A DNA stretch of 64,000 bases from Haliotis asinina (taxonomy: Eukaryota; Mollusca; Gastropoda; Lepetellida; Haliotidae). The DNA lies in the NCBI RefSeq assembly GCF_037392515.1, contig NC_090291.1:17325501-17389500 (forward strand), read 5' to 3'. The first letter of the stretch is position 1. Each line of letters starts with the position of its first letter. The translations under genes were made by a program, and so were the position numbers. Below, piece by piece: positions 40,911-55,000 of the stretch. The notes under the pieces are model-generated. The model had not been told where the DNA came from, did no database searches, and was given only the letters and a program-made list of their open reading frames with translations.

Positions 40911-41455
40911 CTGATAAATATATAGAAGTACCCAAAACGTAATAAAATACCCACAGATACGAATGGAAGTCACACAAATATTGGTTAATTCGGTAACAGC
41001 AATCTTCATACACTGTCTTATCGGCCCTGCAACTCATCCCACCAACATTAAATTGTAAACTGTGAAGTAAAACAGTTCGAATGTATCAACGCCATCCCAT
41101 ATGATTATCACGAAAATGAAGATGCTCCATGTCAGTGTGTCGAAATAATTTAGGTTCATTGGAACCCAATGCTGAAGTCAGTGATTAGCCTCTGAGTATA
41201 TGATTTTGATAGTAACAAGTCATCCCATTTCAACTGGGAAATTCAGAACCTGTTGACTATCTTCATTTAGTGCTTCAGCAATGCAGGGAAGGCTATGCAG
41301 AGGAAGGTAATGTGGCTCAGGTGTTGTAAATCCAGTTACGAATACTCTTTATCCTTGTCGCTTCTCAAGCAACCTTTCTGCTCACATAAATTTGCTACAA
41401 ATCTAGCATATAAGAAACTCCAACAGTTGGTAATGGAACACGTCATGAAAAAAGG

Positions 41456-41692
41456 GAGTTTAGTTTTACGCCGCACTCAGCAATATTCCAGCTACATGGC
41501 GGCGGTCTGTAAATAATCGAGTCTGGACCGGACAATCCAGTGATCAGCAATATGAGGATCGATCTGCGCAAATGGGAATCAATGACATGTCAACCATGTC
41601 AGCGAGCCTGACCACCCGATCCCGTCAGTCGAATCTTACGACAAGCTAAGCCGCCTTTTATGGCAAGCATGTGTTGCTGAAGGCCTATTAGA
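41456..41692 (-). repeat. SINE family A, near full length
   Basis: The tail gtttagttttacgccgcactcagc at the left, the head (aaggcctatta) at the right; well conserved. Intergenic between Nup93 and the ITIH-like gene. Confidence 0.85.
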
Positions 41693-41740
41693 ATATGAGT
41701 AGACTAGTTCATTAATGGCTTGGAACGACATAATCAATCA

Positions 41741-41900
41741 CCAGACAATCCAGTGATCAACAGCATGAGCATCGATCTACGCAATAGGTATACAATGACA
41801 TTTGGCAACCGCAAGTGTGCGATCCCGTTACCCTCCACTTATGACATGCAAGGGTTGCTTAATACCAATTCTAAATCCGGATCTTCATGGATCGAGAGAA
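41741..41900 (-). repeat. SINE family A, second adjacent fragment
   Basis: ccagacaatccagtgatcaacagcatgagcatcgatctacgcaat starts the copy; the rest is diverged. It follows another copy in the same orientation. Confidence 0.65.
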
Positions 41901-42297
41901 AGAAATGAAGCATTACCCTCTACCCTGGGGCAATAAAACACATGACGGATGTGAAGAAAAAACCCATTGGGATTGGTTGAAATTATCCAATGAAAAACTG
42001 ATCGAATGGCGGTCATGGGTCACTCGCAGCATCTTATTCTGAACTTCTGACTGTGGCAGTTCAAACCGAGATTCCGATTTGTGTACTTTACACACTGATC
42101 AGTAAGAAGATAATGACCATGTCTTGTTCAAATGTCCTATCCTTAACTTTCACACACAAGTTTTTTTTCTGAAAGTCCATCACTTTTTATATTTTGTTCT
42201 CAGTTAACGTCAGATGAGCGTTTGCTCACCTTTCAATTCTTGACCACATGTAACCACATGTTTAGTGTATGTATGTGTGCATGGGTGCTTGTGTGTG

Positions 42298-42325
42298 TGC
42301 GTGCGTGCGTGCGTGCGTGCGTGCG
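42298..42325. repeat. (GTGC)n microsatellite
   Basis: Seven tandem GTGC-type units. A truncated family A tail (gtaacgccgcactcagcaa) follows at 42334. Confidence 0.9.
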
Positions 42326-42799
42326 AATGTGTTGTAACGCCGCACTCAGCAAGCCTGACGACCAGATGACTCGTCACTCTCCTCTCACGACAAACACATG
42401 GTTTCCCGAGGCCAATTCCTGGATCAGGTAGTGTTTCAGGGTAACTGAATAAGATCATTCTATGATGCATTCCAATGTCTCTAGTCTTGTTTGTTGTCTT
42501 TCTAGAATATATGCCGTAAAGGTAATCGATATCGGCCTGTCAAAGGAATAGCGTCAGAATTGCTGTCTCGATCATTATATACACGTCAGTCAAACCTGGC
42601 TGAAAAAACGACCATTCGATGGGTAATTAGACTTAGGCTTAGTCTTGGAAAACAAATAATTTTGATAGTAAGCCTATTTTACAGGTAATTGAAATGAAGT
42701 CCCAGAGAGACCAGAGATTCCTGAACCTGAGGAAATCTAGACTTACTGCATTCAAGGCTTTAGCACTGCAGAGAAGGCTTGGCAGTAGTCAAAATAATG

Positions 42800-42925
42800 T
42801 GGTTCAGGCAACATATGTCACATTTGGGATTTCACTTTCTTAGTAAAGTACAAATTCTAGTATTTTTTTTTCGGTTGAGTCCCATTCTGGATTCGAACCC
42901 GCACCCTCAGAGTTAGGCACCTACT
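42800..42925 (-). repeat. tRNA-like repeat (family L)
   Basis: The body catttgggatttcactttcttagtaaagtacaaattct matches 20995-21050. The tRNA-like part, minus strand, has the box B word gggttcgaatcc and gtaggtgcctaactctgag. Confidence 0.55.
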
Positions 42926-42936
42926 GGTAAACACAT

Positions 42937-43069
42937 ATAAGATGATCCACGACCTGACAAATGACCCCAATTTGCATACTAAGGAACGTCCCACAGAACG
43001 ATCCACTTGAAACAAGAGGGAGACAGGTTGTCTGATAAATATCGAGAAGTTCATTTTCCCTGTGCGTTT
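42937..43069 (-). repeat. Dispersed repeat, copy 1
   Basis: Its reverse complement matches 51445-51577, including cagacaacctgt.tccctc.tgtttcaa and atgcaaattggggtcatttgtcaggtcgtgg. The family is not recognised. Confidence 0.6.
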
Positions 43070-44080
43070 CACGCATGAATTGTTAAAGTACACTCGATTT
43101 GGGAACAGGTTTAAACCCAACGAATTGAATCGACACAATATACTGAGCAAATGTGTTTAGGATCCATTTCACGAAGCAAATGACATTTTCCTGGGTTTAT
43201 TTTCACAAAATTGTTGAATACCTGAAATGCTTGTCAATGCCCCAAATGCTTGTCAACGCCTTTGTCTTCATCTTAACTAAAGGTTAGCATGGAATATCAG
43301 TATCTTATACCTGAAATTGCAGTCTTATCATTCGAAGAAATATGCGGTGTTGATTTCATGTCACGGTTTTGCACCTGTAGCAGCCAAGAGTACTCGCCCA
43401 ATTCGTTGTACCGCCTCTCTTATCACAAATGCGTTTAGTGCGCAGGATCATCTAATATGCGTCGGCCGCCTAGCCCGCTCTGTCAAGTGAAATCCAAAAT
43501 ATGACATATGTTGCATTTGACCACTTTCTAAATGACATTGTGTAATCAGTGTGGTTCAGGAACTGTGAGGCAGACTAATAAGTAATGTGCGACATTGTTT
43601 ATCAAAACAGAATGGCTTTTTCTTTACACACTGGATAAACGTGGATGACCAGCCCACAATTTAATTCTATAATCACCGCCCTGAATGTACTGCAATTTGC
43701 AGAATTTGTTTCTAAAGTGTAGCACATCGTCTGCGTGATCTGGCGTATACGGCATCTGCAGCGGAAGATCAATGATTTGATGCCCGCCCGCGACATCCCA
43801 AATGATGGTACCGTGCTCAGGGTGACTGTGTGGAACCTAGAGTTTCCCTTCCACTTGAAGTAGTCGCGCCACAATATGAATAAACCACTGTTCAAACCGA
43901 CACTCTCTCGGACACACACTTGAGCTGGGAATAGAGAACAACGCTGTGTATGATTGTGTATAGGACACGGTGTGTTCGAACGACTCTTTAAAGATATACA
44001 TAAATAACAGTTAACTGGGTCAGGCGGCACAGAGGGTGACTGTTATTCAAGAGGTGGGAATGTGGGAAGGGGCCCCCCTC

Positions 44081-44084
<4 letters not shown>

Positions 44085-44151
<67 letters not shown>
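44085..44151. repeat. (GA)n microsatellite
   Basis: About 33 uninterrupted GA units. It produces false Arg/Glu and Ser/Leu frames. Confidence 0.97.
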
Positions 44152-44152
<1 letters not shown>

Positions 44153-44345
44153 GCACGCACAACAGCACTCACACACTGCATTAAGGAAGATCATGAGATC
44201 ATGAAAGAAACACATGCATTCGAATCACAAACCATCATATCTTAGGGCAATGATCACTTGCACATTCATGCACACCTACAACAATGGACACATACATAAA
44301 ACATTTTATAAAACACATATAAAAGTCCAAATCATACAGGGTTTG

Positions 44346-44438
44346 AGTCTGACCACAAGATTCCGTTAGTCGCCTCCAACGACAAGCATAGTCGCCTGGG
44401 TTGCTGAAGGCCTATTCTACTCCGGGACCTTCACGGGT
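44346..44438 (-). repeat. SINE family A, head fragment
   Basis: gtctgaccacaagattccgttagtcgcctccaacgacaagcatagtcgcc and the ccgggaccttcacgggt end. Confidence 0.75.
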
Positions 44439-44914
44439 ATACAATGAGTGCTTAATCAAAGTCATTCAAACGTATATAGTCACGTTGGGGATACTGTGTT
44501 GGACAATCACAGGTATATAACACAATTGTAATAGCTCTAGGAACTAATATAGATTTTTATCAAACCTATCCGAATCGAAACCCCGCTAGAGTCTGAAAGT
44601 GAAAACAGACATTCAAGACGACAAAGGTTGCGAAACTCGCCCGTGTTGTTAAGGCTAAGAACTGTTTACTGTTTTTTCCTATTAGCCTTTTACGTCGCAC
44701 TAAAACGAGATGCTGCACACGACCGCTGACCTCCATTTGGTCAGCTTACCATTGGACAATTTTATCCAATCCCATCGACCATGGTTCATTGTTTATATCA
44801 TATCCTGACATTTAAGTAGTCGGCCTTGAGGATCCCCGACAATAAATGTTGACGTAGTAAGAGCTGGGGAACAGCGGGATACAGACCTGCCGCTGGAGTC
44901 TGTCTCAGTCCAAG

Positions 44915-46033
44915 ATGCTGCCAAAGTTCGGTCACGTGACCCTTGTGCTGCTGGCCGTTGTGCTTTACATTGAACCAGTAGCCGCAAGACAGGTAATGAT
45001 TTTCACACTCATTTGACATTTTCTAGCTACAACAACTTTACAGATATGGACCTGAGCCCCGCTCCGCAAAGCGTGGCAGCGCAGTCGTAAGTCTATGTTA
45101 AAGTATGGGAGTTGAGATCACCTTAGCGCTACGAGGAACGGGACCCAGTAGTTGCTGTCTGTCTGCGAGTGACATTCTTTAATATTTGATATTTGGGAAA
45201 GTGTCTCGGGCACATTTCATAAAGAGACCAGAGTTATTTCTTTAATTCCGCTTTATCGACCCTTGTGCGTACTATATATGTTGCTTGTGATCATGTTCCG
45301 TCGAGAAGACATAATCAAGGAGTAGCCCAGAAACGTCGTGTTGTAAGTAATATAGAAGTTGTATGATACAGGAAATGAGCTTCACACATTGCACCCATGT
45401 AGGCAAATGAACCCAGGCCTTCGGCGTTACGAGCCAGAGCTCTAACCATTGGGCTATCCCACCGCCCCTCCATGTGATTGAAATAGAGGCTTTAGTGTTT
45501 TAACACTGACTCAAGAATATACGTGTTTGCGCTGTCATGATAATTAGTATAAATACTAGTAAAAGCTAGTATAAGTATTACTTGAATAACACTGTGTTGT
45601 ACAGACTTAAGTATTCACTCAGATCATATCTTCAACCAGTCCAATCCAGACAGCATGGTTATCAATGTCAGTGTGCCATGGCTCTCTTCCATTGTATTGC
45701 CCATACGACCTCGCGCCGTCTGTGCTCAGCAACACTTGACTTGCGTGCATTGAGGAAATACGCCCTTGAGAGACATGTGAAGTCATTGTTGTTATCGTAT
45801 ATGCATCCTGGCCTGGTGGAGTCACAACAGGCAATCATGCAACTAACTAGTATATTTGCATGCTATGCTAATGATATTCTGGAGGCTCGCTGACCCAACC
45901 GAAATATATATGTCTGTATAGGGTTACACCAACATCATAATACACAGACAGAATGTCCGTCAAATAGCATGCACCTAGTAAAGCCATATAACTAGGAGAA
46001 TAACATACTGTACTGGAAAATCAGATGTACGTA

Positions 46034-46080
<47 letters not shown>

Positions 46081-49000
46081 ATATGGAAATTATGTTAGAG
46101 TGGGATTAAAACAAAAAAAATTAAGGTATTATAATTTTTTACATAATTTACCAACACAGTGCGTCTATTTCCATTCCACCATAACCACTTTATTCAGATT
46201 TAAAACATAATACCGACTGTTTTGGAAAATCAGGGGTAAATAACGTGATGTACCTTCGAATGACTTTGATTAAGCAATAACTGTCCAGTGTTTACTGAAG
46301 TTATGGTAGAATCTCTCTCTCTCTGTGGATATTATTGGTACTTTGACCCTCAGCTTTTCGCCGGTTCTTCATTTTGTTTCATATGTCAGCAGATTTCTAT
46401 TTTTCAAGTTTTGTTGTGACTGAACTTCGGCATCATACCGTAAAGATCTATGTATAGTTCAGTTCAATGTATTGATGATCACTGCTCATTGTTCACTTAC
46501 ATATGTTTCTTGATGTATTGATTGATTTGATTAATTATACTTAAAATGATTACAATTTATCAATGGTTCCTTGTGTAAAATACGGTTGTATATGTGTAAA
46601 CATGCACACAGTGGGTGACTATCCTCTATTTTTTATTCGGAATCCACTTATTATCCTATTCGGATATTTTCCTGAATCTTCGGAAATCTTCTTCTGTACA
46701 CCTATGTCTGTTGTATGTGTGGGGTTTAGCATAAATATTACAAAAAATAGAAATACGAATGCGTAATGTCTTTATACCGGAGTTAAATATCATGTGTCAC
46801 TTTGTGCAGTTTATCGTTTGTACTCAACACATGTCTTTTCTTATTCCAAGTAAAGGTGTCATGTATGTCTTGTCAGATATAGGAAATGATTTCGACCCTG
46901 AAAGTGTTTTAGCATCTTTAAATTTGTCTCTTCAAGGAACCTCACAGGACCTTAGTTAAATAAACAGTCATGGATATAAATTACTTCAAATGTTTAAATG
47001 CTTGAACATGTTTATCTGTAATGGTCGAATACAATCGGATACTGTGGAGGGCAAGCTCACGTGTAAAGATAAAACTGTCATTAACTATCTGATTGCTTCT
47101 CCACCAGTACTAAGAATGATATCTAAGTTTAATATTGAAGAGTTTTTGCCGTTAAACTCGGATGTACACTGTCCTGTGACCTTTTCCATTCAAGCACTGA
47201 GTTGTCCAGTAGCCGAGCAGTCTCTTAGTAATAATAGTAGTACACACTCAGGCAAATCAACCTAATCGTTTTGATGATAAACTTGCCGCCCAGTTTCAGG
47301 ACACCCTTGACCTGAAGAAACTTAGAACCACGATCAGTCGGCTCCTAAAAACGTCCAGAGAAACCGTCGACAAACAGTTTGTGAGTAGCACATCTCTGAT
47401 GTACTGCCCGGTTAACTTTCGGTGTCGCGAACGTAGCAATGCTCATGTCTCGAGTAAAGTTAACATAACCCCCACCCCTACCCCAACGTAAACCATGGTT
47501 TAACAGGGAATGTAAAATCATGTGAAATCGCGTCTATAAAACAAAACGCATTTAAAGAAAAATAGGTCCTTGTTAAATAAAACCAAATACAAACATGTAT
47601 GCAAATCATACAAAAATACCTCGATAAACATACTAAACAATACAAATCTAAGACAAGGACTATATTATGTCACAATAAAATGTATGGATGATGGTGGGAA
47701 TAGTAAAGAAGTAAACCAACCTCACCTGGACACTTTTTTTAATTTTTCAAAGAATTAAATGACCGGAATAACAAGTCTTTGTTAGCCCAAACCGTACTGA
47801 ATCGGATATTCTTAATTCAGATATCACTAATGATGAAATCATCTCCTTAGTGGAAAATCTTAAATGAAATACAGCTCCAGGAATTGACTTTATAAAAAAC
47901 GAGTTCTTTAAATATGCTCTCGAGGTGTTACTTCCCATACTAACTAAACTCTTGAACTTAATACTGTCATCTGGATTTATACCAGAGGATTGGCTAATAG
48001 GAATGATTAAGCCTTTGTACAAGAAAAAGGGTGATAACTTAGACCCTAACTCAAACCGGTCCATTACCATTCTTAGCTGCTTCTGAAAGCTGCTCACGAG
48101 TATTTTAAATGTTAGGCCAACAAAATTTGTGGAATCTGAAAATATCATAATACCCGCTCAAGCCGGTTTCCGGAAAGAATTTTCAATCATGGATAACATT
48201 TTCGTAATGTCATCATTACTCGGCCTTCTAAAAAATGCCAAACAAAAACTATATTGTGTGTTTATTGTCTTTTCTAAAGCATTTGCCTGTTTGGAGAGCT
48301 GGTTTATGGCATAAAATGCCGATTAACGGAGTCTCAGGGCAGGTTCCTTACACATGTACAAAGATATTAAATCAACCATACTTCTCAACAACAAGATCTC
48401 GTATTTTTTAACAAGTAACTCTAGTGTGAGACAAGGAGAGAATCACTACCCTTTGTTGTTCGCTTTTTTAATAAATGATCTTGAATCATATTTAGTAAAT
48501 AGTAGGTGTCAGGGTGTAGAATTGCAGTACGTTTCAGATTTCTGGGTAACTCTTTGGCTTTAACTTGGTACTATTGTACGGTGATGATACCGTCCTGTTC
48601 AGCGATGATCCCTATGATGTACTCTAATGAATGTAAGCTATCTGTCAATTTATCCAAAACTAGAGTCGTTTTTTTGGTAGTGGTCCTGCAAAGCCATCTA
48701 ATTTTAAACCTTTTGGTATTTTCCTTCATCGTAATAGAATATTTATTCACGCAATTAAGGCACTGAATGATTAAGCCTTTGTACAAGAAAAAGGGTGATA
48801 ACTTAGACCCTAACTCAAACCGGTCCATTACCATTCTTAGCTGCTTCTGAAAGCTGCTCACGAGTATTTTAAATGTTAGGCCAACAAAATTTGTGGAATC
48901 TGAAAATATCATAATACCCGCTCAAGCCGGTTTCCGGAAAGAATTTTCAATCATGGATAACATTTTCGTAATGTCATCATTACTCGGCCTTCTAAAAAAT

Positions 49001-52000
49001 GCCAAACAAAAACTATATTGTGTGTTTATTGTCTTTTCTAAAGCATTTGCCTGTTTGGAGAGCTGGTTTATGGCATAAAATGCCGATTAACGGAGTCTCA
49101 GGGCAGGTTCCTTACACATGTACAAAGATATTAAATCAACCATACTTCTCAACAACAAGATCTCGTATTTTTTAACAAGTAACTCTAGTGTGAGACAAGG
49201 AGAGAATCACTACCCTTTGTTGTTCGCTTTTTTAATAAATGATCTTGAATCATATTTAGTAAATAGTAGGTGTCAGGGTGTAGAATTGCAGTACGTTTCA
49301 GATTTCTGGGTAACTCTTTGGCTTTAACTTGGTACTATTGTACGGTGATGATACCGTCCTGTTCAGCGATGATCCCTATGATGTACTCTAATGAATGTAA
49401 GCTATCTGTCAATTTATCCAAAACTAGAGTCGTTTTTTTGGTAGTGGTCCTGCAAAGCCATCTAATTTTAAACCTTTTGGTATTTTCCTTCATCGTAATA
49501 GAATATTTATTCACGCAATTAAGGCACTTGTATCTGCGGGTACAAAGGCGTGTTTCTCTTTTGAAAAAGAACCCCACACAATATAAACATACCCCCTAAC
49601 TGCACTCTTTCAGCTTTCGATGTAATGATTGAACCAATTTTGTTATATGGATGTGAAATTTGGGGGTTTGAAAACATTAACGTAACTGAAAGAATGCATA
49701 TAAAATTTGTGAAGCTTGCTGCATGTCTTCGAAATTCAAATCCAGATTATATGATATACGCAGAAATTTGTTCGATGTCCGATGTATATTAAATGAAACA
49801 AAAGACTTGTAAGGTTTTGACACAAAATGGTTACAAACACCCGCCAGGCTAAACTACCATATAACATATATTCCACTATTTCTATTACAAGCTCGTTCTG
49901 AAATCAGTATATTTCCCTGGATTGAGTTTGTAAGAGAGACACTTAATGACTGTGGTCTATCTGAAAAATGTGATAATCCATTTCTCTGTACAGCTACGTT
50001 TCTCTCATTTAAAACTGAACAAATCCTGAAAAAGCAATTTTAACAGAAATGGCATTCCTGTATGATAAAGTGTTCAAAATCGTCTTTTTATCGTTTTCTA
50101 AAAAACAAAAAACAATACAGAATTTGAGAGAATTTCTGTCAAGACATGTGTATTTCCCGATTTTAAGATTCAGAACGAGTAATCATCACCTCCCTATAGA
50201 AGTTGGCCGTTGGAAAAATGTTCCTAGAGAATATCGTCTGTGCACTTTCTGTAATTCTCAGGCAAGTGCGATGCTTTATTATAGTATAGACAAAAATATT
50301 TACCTTCGTACTTGAATTCCGTATTCCTGTGGAAAGTCGCCAAACTGTTCTCCTCTAAAAACGCGTAATCCTCTAAAATCTTGCTCTGAATGTTTATGTA
50401 ATATTTAAGTCTACAAAGATACCTTAACTTTTGACTCTTCTTCTCTCTTTATCTACCATCTTGTCATATATATTTATATTTATTTGTATTCTCATATACC
50501 TACGTTGGTGGTGTTGAGTAATAAATTGAACTGAATAGTTATTCAAGTTTACTTTACCGCTAGTCATTACTTCTCACCTTAGTTAACACACCCGTACACA
50601 CATGCGTATGAAACAGATACATAACAAGTCATGTGTGTCACTTCACGGCTGTTCTCTCCGTGTGTCGCTAATGGCAGTGCCATCGTCATCCAAATAATGT
50701 CACAGATACATAACAATGCTTTACTATTGCCCACGTGTCTACTCTCACGGCTAACCTCTCAAAGTGCTTCAAATGGCAATGACATCAGACTTCAAATACT
50801 AGTAATGTTATACAGATGCATAACAATGCAATACTACTACACATGTGTGTAAGTTCACGGCCATTTTTTCTGTGCTTCAGCTGACCGTGAAATCTTTCCT
50901 GGTTCGCTCTCACATCCGTTACCGGTTTTCCACCACTGAAGTCGCAAGCACCGTCATCAACGACGATGCAACAGCGAGCCACGAGGCGGTGTTTGAAGTC
51001 TTACTACCGGAGGAAGCTTTCATCTCGAACTTCTCCATGTAAGTCCGCCAAATGACCAGATAAGTCACGTGACCTCTTTCTTTGGAAATATTTACACAAA
51101 AACTAAAATATCTCCAACTTTTGACAGTCTGATTTATTTTTTTCGTCCATGATACCCAAAACTGATCTGCATACTATTTCAGGTGTATATTTAAAGTATT
51201 TAATTTCTCATTAACCTTATCACAATTTGAGATGCACATGTTACCTAAAGTTCGATAACATTTAGACCTGAGTCCGTGTTAATGTAGTTCTGAAATCTGT
51301 CCCTGCATGACACCCCCATCCGATTCTCATAACATGTCAGGTGTAGATTTAAAGTGACATTTCTCATTACTTCTATAGCATGAATTCAATACTACTTCTA
51401 TTTTAACACGTGTCCAGCAGTATGATATATCTATCAAAACACAATTCGCGCAAGGAAAGAGAACTTTTCAATATATAGACGACAACCTGTTTCCCTCCTG
51501 TTTCAAATGGAATGTTCTGGAGGGCGTTCCCATATATGCAAATTGGGGTCATTTGTCAGGTCGTGGCTCATCTAATCGTGTATATCTAGTAGTGTATATG
51601 GATAATGTGGTACGCAACGGTGATAACATTCAGTCCATTATCTATGTAAATGTAGTTCTCAAATTTAGACTTGGATGTACTGAAATAATTAAGTTTGTCC
51701 TGTTTGTTTAAGGGTCCGCATGTCAATGTGTAAAGCTCCATTTCGATGAAGGAGCATTGTGGTTTCAAAACTCAGTTAAGATTTAGAGTCACGTCGACAA
51801 CATATCGTGACTTAACAAATTACGACTTAATAAATATGCGGACTTCACCTTTGAAATGTCTCGCTTGCATCTCAAGTTCGTCAGGCTCCCCATTGTTCTC
51901 GGTGCCCTTGGTTTAGTACCTCCTGAACTCTTGACGCAGATCAGGAGAGTGCCCAGGTTCTCCACCTTCTGACAATCTAGTTAATGCAGAAGGCTGCAGT

Positions 52001-55000
52001 GGTGAGGGGCCTTCATACTCTCTGGAAAGTTCTTGGTGGGTTCGACTAGGCAGCGTTTCCTGAGAAAAGTCCCATTCACTGTCTGAACTGCGTGTAGAGG
52101 GGGCGAGGGCCCTGAGCTGATGATGAGCTTTACCAGCCTGACTGTGCCAGGATCACCCGAACCCTCTCTGCTGCATTTCAATCTTAATCTGTAAAAATAA
52201 TCATACTAATAAAAATATGTATGTGAAGGAGAATAAAATAACTAGATTGTCACAGATAGAGAATAAAATTAGCATGTAACTGTAAAATTATTATTTTTGA
52301 ACAAAACAATATAAAAACAACAACTGAAGGTAGATCATGCCAGGGACCATGGGGACTTTCAGTACATTAGGTACCTGCATGGACTTACACCATCTCTTAA
52401 ACCACTGATGATTGGAGACAGATACAGTCATGGATTAAAACACATATATTCTACGATAAAAAATGGATATGTTTACATTTCCTTTGAATGTATTGGGAGT
52501 GAGTGCCATTCACTTTCAGGAGGACAATAATGATACGATACTTTAAACCCCATCTATTTACAAAACAAATAAACAAAAAAATCACAAAACTCTGTTGTAC
52601 TGACGACGGATTTCTTCATTCCGATACTATCTGACAGGTGTTTTTCTTCCAGGACAGTGGATGAAGAAGTGTATGTGGGCCGCGTGGAAGAGAAGCAAAA
52701 AGCCTTGACATCCTACCAGCAGGCCAAGAGCCGCGGGGAGAGTGCCGGCTACATCAAGACAACGTCAGTGTAACCAATAGTATTATAACCATTATTATTT
52801 TTATCATCCATTTGTATAGCATCGAGTTGCAGCAAGGCTGCTCACAGGCGCTTTGTTTTTCATTCATTAGTTTCTTGTTGGTCGTTTGACGCCATCTTGT
52901 GATCCCGTGGTGGTATGCTTTGTTTTAGGCTACCTGTGAAGATCCGGGTTAGGACTGGTCTCCATAGATTACCAGGATCTTATGCTTGTCGTAAGAGGCG
53001 ACTAAATGGGTCGCTTGGTTGCTTGGAAGGCACATATGATCGTATCCCAATTGCGTAGGTCGATGCTCATGCTGTTGATCACTGGATCTTTTGATCCAGA
53101 CTTATTATAATATACCAGGAAAATTTCCGACTGAGTTGCACAAGAACAAAGTATCAGATTCTTTTAGTCAATAGTTTGCCGTGCTTTAGAGTATCATATA
53201 CTTCCCCTGAAAATGTCAAATGGTGTCCATCTTATTTTCTGTATGTAAAACCACACCTCAGTTGGTGAGTAGGTGATTGGATAAATCTATTGAGAATATC
53301 TCCACTGAGTACCAAACCGGTCCATTAGCTTTTTATTCATGTTTACTGTGGGTGTGTTCTGTTTACCATCGCCTCAAACAGAACATCAACTTTAATGCTC
53401 GACCCATAAACATAAGAAACATTCTCCCAGAACAATATGTGTACCAACACACAATGCTTCTGAAGCTGCATTCCAGTGTAAATATATGGCTAACGCATGC
53501 AGTGGCTTGTACCAAGTTGTATGCATATTTAGGACCATGATGTATTCAGGTCGATCCTCCGAGTTATTAAACAAACGTAATGTTAAGTATCCCATGAAGT
53601 ACGCAGTATTGCTGTTAAGGAATCAATGCGGAGCCAAATGTCAAACATTGCACTCCCTATTTAGAGAACATTTGCACCAAGAAAGATCTATCGATCAGAG
53701 TAAGGTAAGATTTCACTTTTCGACTAGCTCATTTGTTTGTGCAGTGTGCTAATGTATCACTCAGTATTGCTTTATTGCAGTGCACGACATTCCAACAAGT
53801 TTGACGTGTCCGTAAACTTAAAGCCTGGAAGTAGTGTCACATTCAATTTAACCTATCAACAAGTGCTGCCCCGTCACAAAGGGATGTATGAACAAAGAAT
53901 ACATCTGAACCCGGGTCAGCTGGTGCCGGAGGTAAAAGTTGAGGTCTTCATCGAGGATAGCCGCGTCATCACGACTGCAGAAACGGAGTTTCCAGATGAA
54001 GAAAACAGTAGTGTAATGAGTACGTCTTGAACAATGTTGATTTTTCAGAGCATGTTCCAAGAGATTGATGAGTAACGTATGTTTTGAGGGTCTTGGTACG
54101 TCGTACGGATATTGAGTACATCGCTAGAATCTTGGTACGTCATGCAGGTATTGAGTACATCTATAGAATCTTGGTACGTCATGCAGGCGTTGAGAACACC
54201 TGAAGGGTCTTGGTATGTCATGCATGTGTTGAGTACATCGCCAGAATCTTGGTATGTCATGCAGATGCTTAGTGCATCCATACAGTCTTGGTACGTCATG
54301 AAAGTGTTGAGTACATCTGTGGGATCTTGGTACGTCATGGAGGTGTTGAGTACATTAACAGGTGTTCGTAACGCCATGCAGATGTTGAATACATCTGAAG
54401 GATCTTGGTACTTTATGCGGGCGTTGATAACATCATGTAGACGCTTAAAACCTTATGAGGGGTTGGGGACACCAAGATCCAAGTGCAGGTTGGGATATAA
54501 CAAGTGACATATTGATTAGCCAGGTTGTTGATGTGGTCATATAGGTATTTTATACGTTATCACAAAATGGGAGGAAACCAGTGACGTGGCGTGGGTTCCT
54601 CATGAGTAGGAATCATGGATTAAACATCCATGTCTACATTATTGCCATGTCACGTCTCATTCACTGACCTGTCTTCTTCAGGGGAGATGACTGTGTCAAC
54701 AACGTCTCCTAGTCCTAAAAGCCGATACATCGTTTTCAAACCGTCACTTGACCAGCAGAAGGGTCTGGGCAAAAAGGGGATCAACAGGAAAATGTTGATC
54801 AAGTATGACGTTGACAGAGATCACTCTGCTGGGGAGGTTTTGGTGAGCAGAAGTTTTATCCCATAATACGTTTTCGTCAATGGAATTAGTGAGTGAGATT
54901 CAGATAGAGACCATAAGTGTTGGCTACCTTTGTTTGTGCACATACCATATGCGACGGTATGCGACAGTAGGGGCGCGTATCTGTTATTTTTATCCTACGC

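Larger units (their letters stand above)
40311..44914. other. Gene-free interval between Nup93 and the ITIH-like gene
   Basis: Apart from the repeats listed separately, nothing coding is recognised. Just before the ITIH-like start, 44780-44914 is presumably promoter and leader. A TTTATATC word at about 44791 is the only TATA-like sequence seen and is weak. Confidence 0.4.

Noticed and set aside
44036-44245. Arg-Glu and Ser-Leu repeat frames
   Set aside because: Translation of a pure (GA)n microsatellite.
45582-45893. A 103-residue plus-strand frame in intron 1 of the ITIH-like gene
   Set aside because: No recognisable domain, no homologous context, and the sequence is within a long intron. 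Probably chance.
51840-52190. A GC-richer stretch with an open frame of 66 residues on the minus strand
   Set aside because: The residues resemble no family I can name and no splice sites fit the flanking gene. Possibly an old repeat.
54045-54507. Frames of 110 and 131 residues on opposite strands with a 13-residue period
   Set aside because: The 39-bp period keeps them open by arithmetic, and the region lies between two well-supported exons. Kept only as a finding to test, not as a gene.
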